From assembly GCA_016647705.1 (NCBI GenBank), contig CM028336.1:8821380-8885379 (forward strand): 64,000 nt of DNA, written 5' to 3'. The notes beneath the pieces are model-generated. The model saw only the letters and a program-made list of their open reading frames with translations, searched no databases and had not been told where the DNA came from. A program made the position numbers and the translations under genes. This document shows, piece after piece, positions 26,371-38,731 of this stretch; position 1 is the stretch's first letter; each line of letters begins with the position of its first letter. This DNA comes from Eucommia ulmoides. Taxonomy: Eukaryota; Streptophyta; Magnoliopsida; Garryales; Eucommiaceae.

Positions 26371-26454
26371 AGAAGATCCCACACTTGTACTTTCTCACAA
26401 CTCCCCCCCAAAAAAAAGGGAAGAAGAAAAGGCTTACCAAGCAAAAAGATCAAG

Positions 26455-29373
26455 ATGAAGGCCTCCTTTTTTGGCTTCTTGTTTCTATTGGCTTCTGCTT
26501 TGTCCTTGGCAAATGCAAAGACTCATTACCATGATTTTGTGGTATGCCTCTCTCTTTTCCCCTCTTGTTTTTCACATTTCTTTACTCAGGTCTTAACTTT
26601 TAAGGAATGGTGGTCATAGGTTCAAGCAACGCCGGTGACAAGGCTGTGCAATACGCGCAACACCATTACGGTGAACGGGCAGTACCCTGGACCGACGCTC
26701 GAAGTGAACAACGGTGACACCCTCGTCGTTAACGTTGTCAACAAAGCTCAATATAACGTCACAATTCATTGGTAATTTTTGCATGCATGCATGCAATTCA
26801 AATTGCATTATCTACCACCTAAACTAACGTAATTCGAAAGGGTTAAACCTCTTACCCCCATGTTTTTTTTATACTGTTTCATTTTACCCCCAGCTATCAA
26901 CCTGAACCGACAGGTAACCAAACCGAACAGTTTGATTTTGAAATCAATTAACTGGTTTTGGTTAGCGTTTTGGTTTTCGAATTAAAAACTGATGAGGTTT
27001 TTATTTTTGTTTTGGGATAATAACTGTGAAACCGAAACACATAATATGTATTTTTATTATATATATATATATATATATATATAATTGGATTAATTTGTTT
27101 ATATATAAAAAATAACGATTTCGCAGTTTTGGTTTTACATAAAATTAAACAGTTCGGTTTTAAAACCATTTTAAAAACCGGTAGTTTTGGTTTTCATTTT
27201 CGTTTTGATTTTGATTTGGGTTTGGGTTGGTATAAACCTAACGGTTTTGGTTTCTAGTAAAATGGCCCAAAACCGAACTGTTGCAATTCCTACCCATCTA
27301 CTCTGAAATCCTATATTTTACCCCTTTCTACGTGTATTAGAGTGTAAAACTAAAGTTTTTTGTTTAAAGTAGTGGAATACAAAATTAGCAATTAATAGAT
27401 GAATTGGACCCACGTTTTGGGTTTGTGGGATGATGTGTTTCTCCAGGCATGGGGTGAGGCAGATGAGAACAGCATGGGCAGACGGACCGGAATTCATAAC
27501 CCAGTGTCCAATTAGACCTGGAGGAAGCTACACGTACCGGTTCACCATTCAGGGACAAGAAGGCACACTCTGGTGGCACGCCCACAGCTCGTGGCTAAGA
27601 GCCACCGTCTATGGAGCTCTCATTATTCACCCCAAAGAAGGAGACTCCTATCCCTTCACCAAGCCAAAGCGCGAAACACCCATTCTCCTCGGTAATGAAA
27701 CAAACCCTTCTTTTTTCTATTTGTTTGGCGCACAATTTGAAATTTCACAAGGTAGCGTTTGGACCAATATATTGTAATTCAATTCAAGTGGTAAGGTCCG
27801 TTTGAGTTAAAACAGTTGAGCGACTTTTACAAGGTCAAGGATTGAAGCCTGCAAAAAAACACTTGTTGAAAAGGTCAACCACGCACTCTGAACAAAATTA
27901 GTTGACGTGTGAATATATGGACACTCATGGATATATAAATAAAAGAACAGCGTACGACTAATAATAGATGATAATAATTCAGGTGAATGGTGGAATGCTA
28001 ACCCGATAGACGTAGTGAGGGAAGCCACAAGAACAGGGGCGACCCCCAACGTCTCCGATGCATACACCATCAATGGCCAACCAGGGGATCTCTACAACTG
28101 TTCGAGTAAAGGTTTGCTTTCTTCCACAGAACCCAATCAAACATTCAAACTAAACTCTCTATTCGAATGAACGTTGTTTTAAACGATTAAATCCGTTGAA
28201 ATGCAGATACCGTTATAGTTCCGGTGGATTCGGGCGAGACGAATCTCATACGCGTCATTAACGCTGCACTCAACCAACAGCTATTCTTCACCATAGCCAA
28301 TCACAAGCTCACCGTAGTAGGAGCCGACGCCTCCTATGTTAAACCCTTCACCACCTCGGTCCTCATGCTCGGGCCTGGCCAAACCACCGACGTCCTAATC
28401 AACGCCAATCAGCCGCCGGGTCGATATTACATGGCCGCCCGTGCCTACGCCAGTGCCCAAGGTGCACCGTTCGACAATACCACCACCACTGCCATATTCG
28501 AATACAAGGCCGCCTCTTGCGCCGGCAATTGCACCTCGAAAAAGCCCGTTTTCCCATCATTGCCGGCGTTCAACGATACCACCACCGCCACCACCTTCAC
28601 CTCTAGCTTTAGAAGCCCAAGGAAAGTCGAAGTCCCGACCCAAATTGACGAGAGCCTCTTCATCACCGTCGGTCTCGGGCTCCAAAATTGCCCTCCGGGG
28701 GCCAGCTCCCAAAACTGTCAGGGCCCGAACGGGACCCGCTTCACTGCCAGCATGAACAACGCTTCATTCATCCTCCCGCCCAACGTCTCCGTCCTCCAGG
28801 CGCACCAACAGGGCATTCCCGGAGTTTTCACCACCGATTTTCCGGCGGCTCCTCCAGTGAAATTCGACTACACCGGCAACGTCAGCCGGTCACTCTGGCA
28901 ACCCATCAGGGGAACCAAGGTTTACAAACTGAATTATGGGGCGAGGGTGCAAATAGTGTTGCAGGGAACAAAGATCTTCACTGCTGAAAACCACCCGATT
29001 CATCTTCACGGATATGATTTCTACATTCTTGCAGAGGGATTCGGTAACTTCAATGCCCAAACCGATACTTCTAAATTCAACCTCGTTGATCCACCTCTTC
29101 GGAACACAGCAAGTGTACCTGTAGGAGGGTGGTCCGTCATTAGATTTGTCGCTGATAATCCAGGTAAGACAAAATAATCATGGACATTCTTAAAAATATA
29201 ATTACTTTTTTAATTCACCTTTTTTTTTGGGGAACAAAACAGGAGTTTGGTTCATGCATTGTCACTTGGATGTGCATATTAATTGGGGATTAGCCATGGC
29301 TTTCCTTGTGGAAAATGGAGCTGGAGAACTGGAGTCACTAGAATCTCCTCCAGAGGATCTTCCTGTGTGTTAA
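26455..29373 (+). CDS. laccase 1 (LAC14/LAC15-like multicopper oxidase)
   Basis: A secreted laccase that oxidises phenolics (monolignols or flavonoids) in the cell wall by one-electron steps and reduces O2 to water. Six exons: 26,455-26,541, 26,620-26,771, 27,447-27,691, 27,983-28,111, 28,207-29,163 and 29,243-29,373. All are GT-AG and give 566 residues with no interruption. The signal peptide is residues 1-21 (hydrophobic [14 protein letters not shown], cut after ANA). Copper motifs are HWHG at 79-82, WWHAHSSW at 122-129, HPIHLH at 467-472 and HCHLDVH at 529-535. The type 1 Cys is 530 and the axial position is Leu540. Many N-glycosylation sites are present. The protein is closest in texture to LAC14/LAC15, the group that includes Arabidopsis TT10. 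The exact substrate is not readable from sequence. Introns 2 and 3 are longer than in the sister genes because of insertions. Neighbours are two near-identical tandem copies. Confidence 0.95.
26820..27310. repeat. insertion in intron 2 of laccase 1
   Basis: Intron 2 is 675 bp here but 199 and 211 bp in laccases 2 and 3. The extra DNA is rich in gttttggtttt and aaccgaac words and holds an (AT)n run at 27,057-27,083. No clear terminal repeats were found, so the element type is unknown. Confidence 0.6.
27772..27960 (+). repeat. SINE-like unit, copy A, in intron 3 of laccase 1
   Basis: Absent from intron 3 of laccases 2 and 3 (109 and 105 bp, versus 291 bp here). It starts caagtggtaaggtccgtttg, has ggattgaagcc about 50 bp on as a possible B box, and ends tggatatataaataaaag. 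Similar to 24,343-24,510. It inserted after the laccase block duplicated. Confidence 0.55.
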
Positions 29374-30560
29374 TATCATCAACAAGAATCATCAAATGTC
29401 AGCGTTCAACGTGTTTTTGATACTAATATATAAGTTTATTGTTGTTTTACCCTGTATTTTGGGTCAATTTCTTGTTTTTTTCCAGCGTTCTCTTTGAGAT
29501 GTAAACTCATATACTTTCATTATATAGTCTCATAATGAGAGTTTTTTTCCTTCATTTTATTGTTTCACTAAACCTAAAACGTTTTTTCTTTAATAACGAT
29601 TAAAGATTTTTTCTCTTGTTGTTAAGGAAAAACATCGCAATTAAGTTTAGTAGAATGATAAAATAATAAAAATATCTCTAGGAGAAAATCATGTACTGAA
29701 CACAATTTATTTATTTATTTTTGTACAAAAAATGATTAATACCATTTTTAATTTTGTTTGACTTAAAATAAATGAAAGTTGTTTATTGATATTGAGTAAA
29801 TCTCAAGCATTTAATTGCATTCATTGTTGGAATTTTTCTTCTTCTTTTTTTCAATATGAGTAAATTTATGTAATTATATATGAAAATATTGAGATTAGAA
29901 AAATAAAAAAGAGTTTAAGACTTTAATTAACACACATAAGCAACAAGCTATGAGTTCGTGATGATAAGCAACCACTATTAATTAGTCTCCCATGCATTGG
30001 ATTTTTTAGGCTATCACTCAATTTTAGCCAACATATTAAAATGGTCCAAGGGACAAAACCCATACCATCTTGAATCTATTGATTTATTTATTTTTAACAA
30101 AAAATAAACCCATTTTAACAAAATACACACGTTGAGAGAGACCAAGACCATCCTACATCTATTGTTAACTGATGATATTGAATATGTCGAGCCCATTCTC
30201 AGGATCACCAAAGGAATATACATTCGAACTATATTTTCAAAAAATATTTTTTATACAATACTCTTGTTGAATATTAAAGCTGATTTTTTTGTTTCATTGA
30301 TTACATACTAAAGTTAATTTTTTTAAAATTAGGGTTATTTTTTTACTTTAGCAAGAATACAAGGGACAGTAATTAGAAAAAATGAACATGAATATCTCAA
30401 GTCATCCACACAATGATTCAAATGTCGGCCAAAAAATGACTTCTTCCATATCTTGGTGTGGATTATCCAGTCAGATATTTGTAGGGGCGCACCGATAGGT
30501 CCCTTTTCACAATTCCATGTATCAATCAAATCCCAAATCTTTTTTTTGCACTGTTAAGTC
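29374..30560. other. 3' flank of laccase 1
   Basis: There is no gene. The flank matches the 3' flank of laccase 2 up to about 30,125 (51,900 in copy 2), ending near acacacgttg. The rest, 30,130-30,560, has no partner in the window and I see nothing recognisable in it. Confidence 0.6.
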
Positions 30561-31135
30561 CTTTGTGCTTTTTTGCGACCATAATGCCCCTGCACACAAT
30601 CGGATCAGTTGTGTTTGTGTTTCCTTATTTGGCGTTGCATTTAATATTCCATGACTTGCATTCCAAAAAAAGTGGGCGTGGACTATTGAGCATCTACAAA
30701 AGAAAAACTTGGATGTTTCGTTCTTATTTTGGTGTTGAAAAATTAAACTTTTTACATCATATTAAACAGAAAAAAAAAATCATAATTAATTTGATATGTT
30801 GTTCGTGATTTTTGGCCGACTAAATTTGTAGTCGTGTGGATGTTACATTCAACATTCGAAACGGTATGCGGAATGTAATAGCCAAAGCTATGTATTTTTG
30901 GATGCACGTTGTCATGTACTCGCGAAGCACCGAATCATTCCCCTATGCCGCCTCTTTCAAATCGCCCGTACTTTCTATGAGTGGTTGTGACCGTTTAGAT
31001 AATGGCGCGTTTTCCATTTGCATAGCCTAAACCTTCCATTATTATCCAAAAACAGTAAAAACCCTCTGTATTTCCATATCTTCTCCACCGATTTCCATAT
31101 CGAAACACTCTAAAAACCTTCAATCTCCCAAAACA

Positions 31136-34100
31136 ATGGTGACTACTCGCCGTAGGATGAGGAGCATCAACCCCAATATGGCTGCAACCGCAGTAACTCT
31201 CACAGACTCGGGTAGGTTTCATCGATTTCTCAAATTTTTTGGCTTTTGGTGTGTTCTTATTACAATAAACACTATATTACATGTTTATTTGTTGTTTGCA
31301 TCCTAATAAAGTGAACATGCAAGTGAAAGCGACACTAGAACAGTCGCTCTTTTTTCGATCCTCTTGGATTCTATTTTTGTCATGTTTACGGTTGTTTTGT
31401 ACTCGCCCTCTCGATTCGTGTTTTGTGTTTGTATTTCGTTCTGCTTTTGTGTTGAATGTAACATGGGTTAAATGTAACAAATCTCTATTTGGTGGAAAAA
31501 TTTAAAGAACTTGTGTTGAATGTGACATTTTTAACCCATTTTGTGCGTTAACAAAAATGTAACATATTGAATGTTACATAATGACATATGTTATTTGTGC
31601 AAAAAGAAAAGCGATGTGTCGAACCCTAGAACAGGCCCACTCTGTTTTTTATTGTTGGGTTTTGTTTTGTTAAGTTAACGGTTGTTTTTGTACTCCCCCC
31701 CTCTGATTCTTCTTATGTGGTTGTGTTTCATTCTGCATTTGAGTTGAATGTAACATATGTTGAATATTACAATCTCTATTTGGTGTGATATTCTCTAAAT
31801 TTTGTGTGTTGAATGTAGTATTTGTGTAAAATATTCTGTCCAATAGTGTGTTGAATGTAACATTCATTATCGTCCAATTGTGTTGTTTTCAGATGATGTC
31901 GTTCCAGTAAGATTCACGCAACCCGCTACATCGCCTAACGGGTCTCAAAATTCCATCGTGCCATCATGTAGCTCTTCTGATTCGAACGCCATTGCTTCAT
32001 CACCGTCTAGACTTCCAGAATCGCGCCCGTTGTGTACCCCGGTTGCTAAATACCAGGTAAACCTATCACAATTTTGCTTGCTTGTTTCCAGTATTCGTCT
32101 GCGTGATTTACACCTTGAACTTCTTAAACGGACACCCTTTTGGAACACGATGAGTACTCTTTTCCATGAAAGTTTAGTGGATTTAGCTTTTAACAAGATT
32201 GATAGCTTGTGTGCAAATATCATACTTACATACCAACCGCATCGAAAAGCTTTCAAAATTGGCTCGAAGCTAGTAATGTTCACTCCCGATGATGTGAAAT
32301 TGATTTTTGGCTTTATATCCAGTAAGAAACAGATACCAGCTCAGTATGCGAAGAAGAGTGATTGCTCATTTTCGTGCCAACGAGGGGTAAAGACCAATCG
32401 GATGAGTGTAGTTCAAATTAGGAACATGCTGATTAGAATTCTGGGGAGTAATGTTGAAGACAATGTTAAGGACGTCGTGCGGTTGCTCTATTTGCATCTT
32501 ATCGCAACGTGTTTTTTTTACAAATAAGGGCCAATCTTGTAGTATTTCTGATATAAGACTTGTTGAGGATTTGAGTGCCCTTTCATCCTACAATTGGACT
32601 GATCATATGCATTCCAATCTAATGTCTTCAATTGAAGCTGGATACCAAACACCGTCATCTGTCATTGGATGCGTCATCGCGTTACAGGTTATATTGCTTT
32701 TTTCATTTGTTTAAAAATAAAAATTTACTTGATAAGTACTGTCTGTAACTTTTGCTCTTTTTGATTTAAACTTTTTATATTTAGTTTTGGTTATGTGAGC
32801 ACACTAAAATTCTTCTTGTTACTCCCGGGCGAGAGACGTTTATACCACGATGGGGGAAGTGGAATATGATGGAGTTGATGACTATTGCATCAGGGCTGCG
32901 ACTGTCTAAACTTGATGGGAATCAGGTATGTTACAGTGTATGAAACAAATATTTTTCTTATGTGTTGAATGTAACATCCACACTATCTATTGATCAAACG
33001 GCGTGGTTTTCAGGTCGATGAGGGTCATTTAGTTGAGACAATAGCTGAAATACAAGTCGGTGTCGTATTATCAGTCCATGGTGATACTGAGGAGTCAAGG
33101 ACCAGAAGTAAAGGCAAGACGAAAGTTCGCTCGTCAATCGAGTTTCCGTCTTTTGATTTGGGGATATCAGAGCCATTTAACAAGGATGCCACTGAGTTTG
33201 GTAGTGGTTCGCAAAATTTGAATGACCTTGTTGAGCAAAATCGTCAGTTGACAACCAAGGTTGAGGCATTAAGGGATTCATGGAGGCATCTAAGAATGAG
33301 AAAATCGACGAAGATTGCAAAACTACATGAAAATGTATGAGAGTTGAAGTGGACAATACAACAATTGCGAGGGGATCTTATGGAATCAGAGGTGCATGTA
33401 GTTACGCAGTAGATGCACCATGAAACTGAAAAAAAACATTCTTGAAGAGCAATTGGTCGAGGTTGTTGTCCATTCTGTAACGTAGTCAGTCGAGGAGAAG
33501 CATAAGCATGAAGATAATATTGTTGGTATTTCTGAATTCTATCAAATGGAACTAGCGGATAGGGATAATGTAATCATGCAGCAAGCTTAAGATTGGACGC
33601 CATGATGACTCGGTAATGGTCCAGCCACCGCGACGTGCTACGCGATTGAAGAGCCGGCCGACAACTCCCAATTCGCTCGTAAAAATGTGAAGAAACGTGT
33701 GAGAACACGAAAGACGGGGGAGAACTCTATTCATGTGTATACTGCCCCCGTTAAAAAATAGCGTCGATTGAAGAAGAAAGATGAAAATTCTGTCAGGGAT
33801 ATAGTTGTTTACACTGGTGAGCCCGTTGCATCTAATGCAGTTGTTGTTGAGCCTCATGTGTTGCCTCCCCGAGATAGTGTTGTAGCCTGTCTGTTGCTTC
33901 CCGTTGATTGGCATAAGCTTGAGTTGATCCTACGCACTGAAGGGACTTTGTAAGTGTTTATTTTCTTTTTGTTATTTTCGTTTAAGCTTCAAATTCAAGC
34001 ATCCCAATGTCTCATATTTTGAAGAAATATTTGTAGTACGTGCATATAGAGAGGTGAACTTCCGGATGCTCATTTATCAATGCGCGACATTCTTAGTATA

Positions 34101-35116
34101 TTATGGGATGATCAATTATCAAATTTTGTAAGTGCCTTTCAGCATTTTTTGGTAGCAAAAAAAAGTGTGCATGTTACATTCCACATGTATTGAATGTAAC
34201 ATATCTTGAAAGATGTTGACTGTGACTTGTGCTCCTGTGTTGAATGTAACATCATGTTTGTTGTTTGTATAGGTTATTAATTCGTATATGGAAATTATTT
34301 GGATTGAGCAGATTAGAGATGTTACTCAGCTGCCGGATCTACCTAATTCATTTTTTTTTTATAAACAGTGCGTGCTGGGTGAGTCTCAAAAACCACAAAC
34401 TATTTTCTTTTTTTCCATAATTTAAACACATAGATTGTAACGCCATAAAAATATCCAATAATGTTTATTTATTTTTTACACCTTTACTGCTACCTTGCCA
34501 GACCTAGATCCATTGGAAAGTTTCTGATTGTCTTGTAAAAATTATTAATCCAAGCATAATAGAGACGTTTTCGTCCAACGTCTGGTATGTGCATTTTCCT
34601 ATACATCATGAGGGGCCGACAAATGATTCAGGGCATTGGACGCTTTTCATGTGTGATAAGAAAAAATCAACTTGGGATCATTATAATTTTATTTATTTGC
34701 GGCAACCGGGATCATTTGACCATTATTATGGGGATGCCAAAAAAGTTGTAAGATGTTTTTCCAACACTTAATTGCAATGTCCAATTCGACAACAATCGTC
34801 CTTACATTGTTTTTTTATCCTTACATATTTCATAAGTCATCACGTTGCTTTCAACCAAGGCTAAGGAATATAAGCTGAAGCGTGTTCAGGTTTCCAATGT
34901 ATCCGAAGTGCCTAATCAGGGTGGATCAATGTAAGTGTCATTCATTGTTCATGCATGATGCCATTTCGTTAAAAAAAAGTACAACACGTAGCGTTAATTG
35001 TTCCATCACATTTGAATGTGTGCAGCGTTGGCTACGGTGTTGTTGTGGTTTACATAATGAAACAGAATTACAATGCGCAAAAAATTAATGTCGATTTGGG
35101 GCTTGATGGGTTTTAG
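31136..35116 (+). pseudogene. Ulp1 (C48) SUMO-protease-like gene of the MULE, decayed
   Basis: Multi-exon gene. Exon 1 is 31,136-31,211 (MVTTRRRMRS), then about 31,893-32,687, 32,785-32,925 and from 33,014, with further exons near 33,760-33,949, 34,037-34,130, 34,273-34,378, 34,500-34,770 and 34,860-35,116. The N-terminal part has the conserved FTPDDVKLIFGF block seen ahead of the protease in plant MULE-borne Ulp1 proteins. A helical region follows (NLNDLVEQNRQLTTKVEAL). The protease part shows GHWTLF with the catalytic His, and QGGS with the oxyanion Gln. The expected DCG reads GYG, so the catalytic Cys is lost. There is a one-base frame change at the T8 run near 32,512, and stops at 33,339 and 33,411. 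It would have been a SUMO-type peptidase. It is now dead. Confidence 0.75.
31440..31870. repeat. motif cluster in intron 1 of the Ulp1-like gene
   Basis: Six or more copies of TTGAATGTAACA or one-off versions (31,450, 31,512, 31,565, 31,743, 31,808, 31,852), all within the intron 31,212-31,892. A further exact copy lies at 30,842 upstream of the gene, one in the intron at 32,963 and two at 34,190-34,245. Confidence 0.85.
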
Positions 35117-35389
35117 ATGGAACGAGCTGCACTGGTCCATACATTCCTCAATGATCTGCCCTACTCTTGGACTGTGGACACTTGTTTATCTAGAATAACT
35201 TAATTTACCGTGTATCCCATTCTTCCATAGTGGTTGTCGTTGAAATTGAAATCTAATATTTAGCCAGCATACAGATTTTGTTTTTCCTATTGTATTGCTG
35301 ATTTTTTATTTTTATTTTTGGGTTGCGTGTTTGGATGTAACATTGGTTACCATTTTCATATTATTCCATTCTTTTACGTTATTGAAGGT

Positions 35390-35860
35390 GTCAAAAGATG
35401 AAGATACATGTGTTTTGGATGTTACATTCAACATTCTCTTTTGATGAATTTGAATGTAACATCAGTTAAAATTCTCATTCTTATATGGGATACATTTCAG
35501 CACCGTCCCCAACACAAAAAAAAGGTCGTTTTGTATTCACCCGTCAAGTGAATGTTGAATGTAACATTCAACACAGGTCGTGTTACATTCAATATTCAAA
35601 TAAAAAATGTAACATTCCACTCCGTTGGTGTTGTTTGTCTGATATTTGCTCCATCAAATGCGCAAAAATCAACGTCGATTTGGCGCGTGACCGTTTTCGT
35701 ATGGAATACATTTCATCACCAACCAACCAACCCCCCCCCCCCCACACACACACAAGCTCATGTTACATTCAACATCCAAGTGAAAATGTTGAATGTAACA
35801 TTCAACACATGCCATGTTACATTCAACATCTGAAGTGAAATATTGAGTGTATCATCAATT
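35390..35860. repeat. motif cluster downstream of the Ulp1-like gene
   Basis: At least seven copies of TGTTACATTCAACA or its complement (35,421, 35,452, 35,553, 35,582, 35,761, 35,790, 35,814), some overlapping head to head as GTTGAATGTAACATTCAAC. The open frame at 35,485-35,838 is made of these repeats and is not a gene. Confidence 0.85.
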
Positions 35861-36170
35861 AAATAGTGTAAAACATTCCACTCCATGGGTGTTGTTTATA
35901 TGATATTTGCTCCATCAAACAAAAGCATTGTTAGATGTTTTGTATTGGTAATCGTGTACATAGACAATCCATTAGCACCGGCTAAGTCGTCAAATTCACG
36001 TCCTTCGCTGATTGCTGGTGATTGAAACGTCGTGATGGAAACCCGTACGCCTATTACCTATGCACAAAGTCGACGTTTCTTTTGGGTTGGGGAGCGAAAC
36101 GTCTCATACGTTTGGGTATGAGGCGATGATCATAAATAAAACCCATTCACATTCCCCCCATTCGTCCTCC

Positions 36171-36412
36171 TTTATATATCTCAGTTGAATCTAAACTTCA
36201 AACACTGGTTCGTGAGTCTAGTTCCTTCCCAACGATTAGGGTTCTGTTTCGTGTTGCATGTTACTTCTTCGTTCATTTCTGTGCAGAAAATCAGCCTCTA
36301 AAAACCCAACGCATACATCGTAAGAGTTCCTTTCGAAATTCCCATGTTGTTAATTGGGGATATTTGTTTTCAATTAAGGAATATTTTAATGTTTTTTTTT
36401 TAATTCTAATAG
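36171..36412 (+). promoter_or_regulatory. promoter and leader intron of the small MULE gene
   Basis: TATATATC at 36,173-36,180 is followed by a leader, a donor site at 36,320 (catcGTAAGAG) and an acceptor at 36,411-36,412 directly before the ATG at 36,414. This gives a short 92-bp leader intron. Confidence 0.5.
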
Positions 36413-36413
36413 G

Positions 36414-36701
36414 ATGGTCGGCCATCAGAACACCACTGATTTTGACAAGTTGCTTGCGAAATGGGACGAGGACTCAAAAATATTGATGGATATTGCACAG
36501 GGTCTACAGGGGAAAGTGGGTGGTGCCCAGTACACGTATGCTTCAATGGCCAAGGACAACGAGGCCATGAAGCTGGAGATCTAATGACTCAATGTGCTCA
36601 TCTCTAGTCTATGAGATGAGGTGGAGATGTTGAGGAACCAGCTTGGACCTGGTTATGTTGCACCAGCCCCCAGTGAGTCGTCTGTCCACGTGGAGCAGTA
36701 A
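36414..36701 (+). pseudogene. small coiled-coil frame of the MULE (96 codons, three stops)
   Basis: The frame starts MVGHQNTTDFDKLLAKWDED and stays open for 56 codons to TAA at 36,582. It continues in the same frame past two TGA codons to a final TAA at 36,699, ending PAPSESSVHVEQ. The composition is helical with heptad-like leucines (LNVLISSL, DEVEMLRNQL). A TATA box and a leader intron precede it, so it looks like a third gene of the element. All three inner stops fit C-to-T changes of Gln/Arg codons. I know of no family for it. It could also be a stray fragment of the helical part of the Ulp1 gene. Confidence 0.5.
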
Positions 36702-36899
36702 AGTTCATGGTTTGTTGATTTTTTTTTATATCCAATGACACACACATTTTGATCTATCTCCCCCTTGTGTCTGTACATATACTAATGTCGCCGTTTGATC
36801 ATCAAAACATTATGTTTATCACGTGTTTTATAATTTGGTTGTGTGTTATTGTATAATGGTAAGCAAGTTATACATTGTTTTTTTTTTTTTTTTGGTAAA

Positions 36900-38560
36900 A
36901 AAATGATACATTCAACATTGTTTCTCCCGGTGGTAAATGTTACATTCAACATTGACTTGGGTGTGTTTTTTGTGTTGACTGTTACATTCAACATTGACTT
37001 GGATTCTGAATGTAACATGACTTGGATGTACATGAGTGTAACCCCTATGTGGTGGAATGTTTACATTTTTTAATTGATGTTACATTCAACACACCAAAAA
37101 AATGTTTTGGTCAAAAAGCAAATACAATGTGTGACCAATTCCCATGTGGTTGTAGAAGAAATGCGATCTCCCGCGTTGTCTTATTTTACCTGGCACGAGA
37201 TGCAATCCATGTTGAATATAACATGACTTGTGTACATTGTTAAATTCAACAATGACTTGGGTGTTGAATGTAACATGACATGGGTGTACCATGAATGTAA
37301 CATTCTTGGGTAGAACATTTGTATTTTTTAATTGATGTTAGATTCACACCAAGATTTATTTTTTGTCAAATCAAAATATAATGTGTAAACAATTCCACGT
37401 GTGGCTGTAAAAAATGAGACTTTACAATGGTGTTACATTCAAAAAAATATTGGGTGTTGAATGTACCATGCACGTAAAATTTTAATAAAAAATTAAAGTA
37501 TTAAAATCCCCCCTATTCGAGTGGTGCTTTGCAAGATTTCCTGTTGTGTCACGACATTTTACCGCATCTCCTCCCGCATCGTCTTCTTTTACCTCCCCAT
37601 TGGATGTAATCCCCAAATGAGTAACATGACTTTGATGTAACATGAATGTAAAACCCATGGAGTGGACCGTTTACATTTTTTAATTGATGTTACATTCAAC
37701 ACACCAAGAAAAAATGTTGGGTCAAGCAAAAACAATGTGTAGAACAGATTTATCATGTGGATGTAAAAAATCCAACTTGCCTACTGGTGTTACATTCAAC
37801 AAAAAAATCGATGTTGAATGTAACATGCACATAACAAATCTTATATAAAGCAGCATATTAACGCAGATGATTGTGGATGATAACCAACCCCCAAATGAGA
37901 AAAATGACTATTTTATTCATGTCCAATAAAAAACTGGGACATTTACCATGAATGTAACACTCGTGGAGGGAACATTTGTATTTTTTAATTGATGTTACAT
38001 TTAACACACCAAGAATTGTTTTGGTTAAATCAAAATATAATGTGCAAACAATTCCACATGTGGCTGTAAAAAATGCAACTTTGCGATAGTGTTACATTCA
38101 ACAAACTTATGGGTGTTGAATGTACCATGCACATAAAATTTTAATAAAAAATCAAAGTATTAAAATTCCCCCTAATCGAGTGGTGTTTTGCAAGATTTCC
38201 TGTTGTGTCACGACATTTTACCGCATCTCCCGCATTATGTTCTTTTACCTCCCCATTAGATGTAATCCGTGTTGAATGTAACATGGCTTGTGTTGATTGT
38301 TACATTAAACATTGATTTTTGGGTGTTCAAATGTAACTTGACTTGGATGTAACATGAATATAAAACCCGTGGAGTAGAACTTTTACATTTTTTAATTGAT
38401 GTTACATTCAACACACCAAGAAAAATGTTGGGTCAAGCAAAAACAATGTATAATTCAACAAAAATAGCGATGTTGAATGTAACATGCACATACAAATCTT
38501 ATATAAAGCAGCATATAAACGTAGATGATTGTGGATGATAACCAACCCCCAAATGAGGAA
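36900..38560. repeat. tandem repeats built from transposase 3' ends and the 14-bp motif
   Basis: Two kinds of block alternate. One (37,310-37,620 and 37,970-38,275; eroded near 37,160) holds gagtggtgctttgcaagatt and ttttacctcccca, which also occur at 38,660-38,755 in the true end of the transposase gene. The other (37,050, 37,670, 38,385) holds tttttaattgatgttacatt followed by caacacaccaaga. At least thirteen exact motif copies are embedded. The period of the larger unit is about 660 bp. Confidence 0.8.
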
Positions 38561-38731
38561 AAATGGTTGTTTTATTCATGTCCAATAAAATCTACGAGAA
38601 AAATAGATTTTATTTAGTATGAAATAAAAATATAATAAAGAATCAAAGTATTGAAATTCCCTCTATTCGAGTGGTGCTTTGCAAGATTTTTTGTTGTGTC
38701 TCGACATTTGACCACATCTCCCGCATCGTCT

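Noticed and set aside
28441-28987. Plus and minus frames of 70-104 codons inside laccase 1 (and the same in laccases 2 and 3)
   Set aside because: They overlap the long fifth exon in other frames and recur only because the exon recurs.
32055-32090. A 35-bp GT-AG 'intron' in the second exon of the Ulp1-like gene
   Set aside because: Too short for a plant intron and not a multiple of three. The frame and family resemblance continue straight through it.
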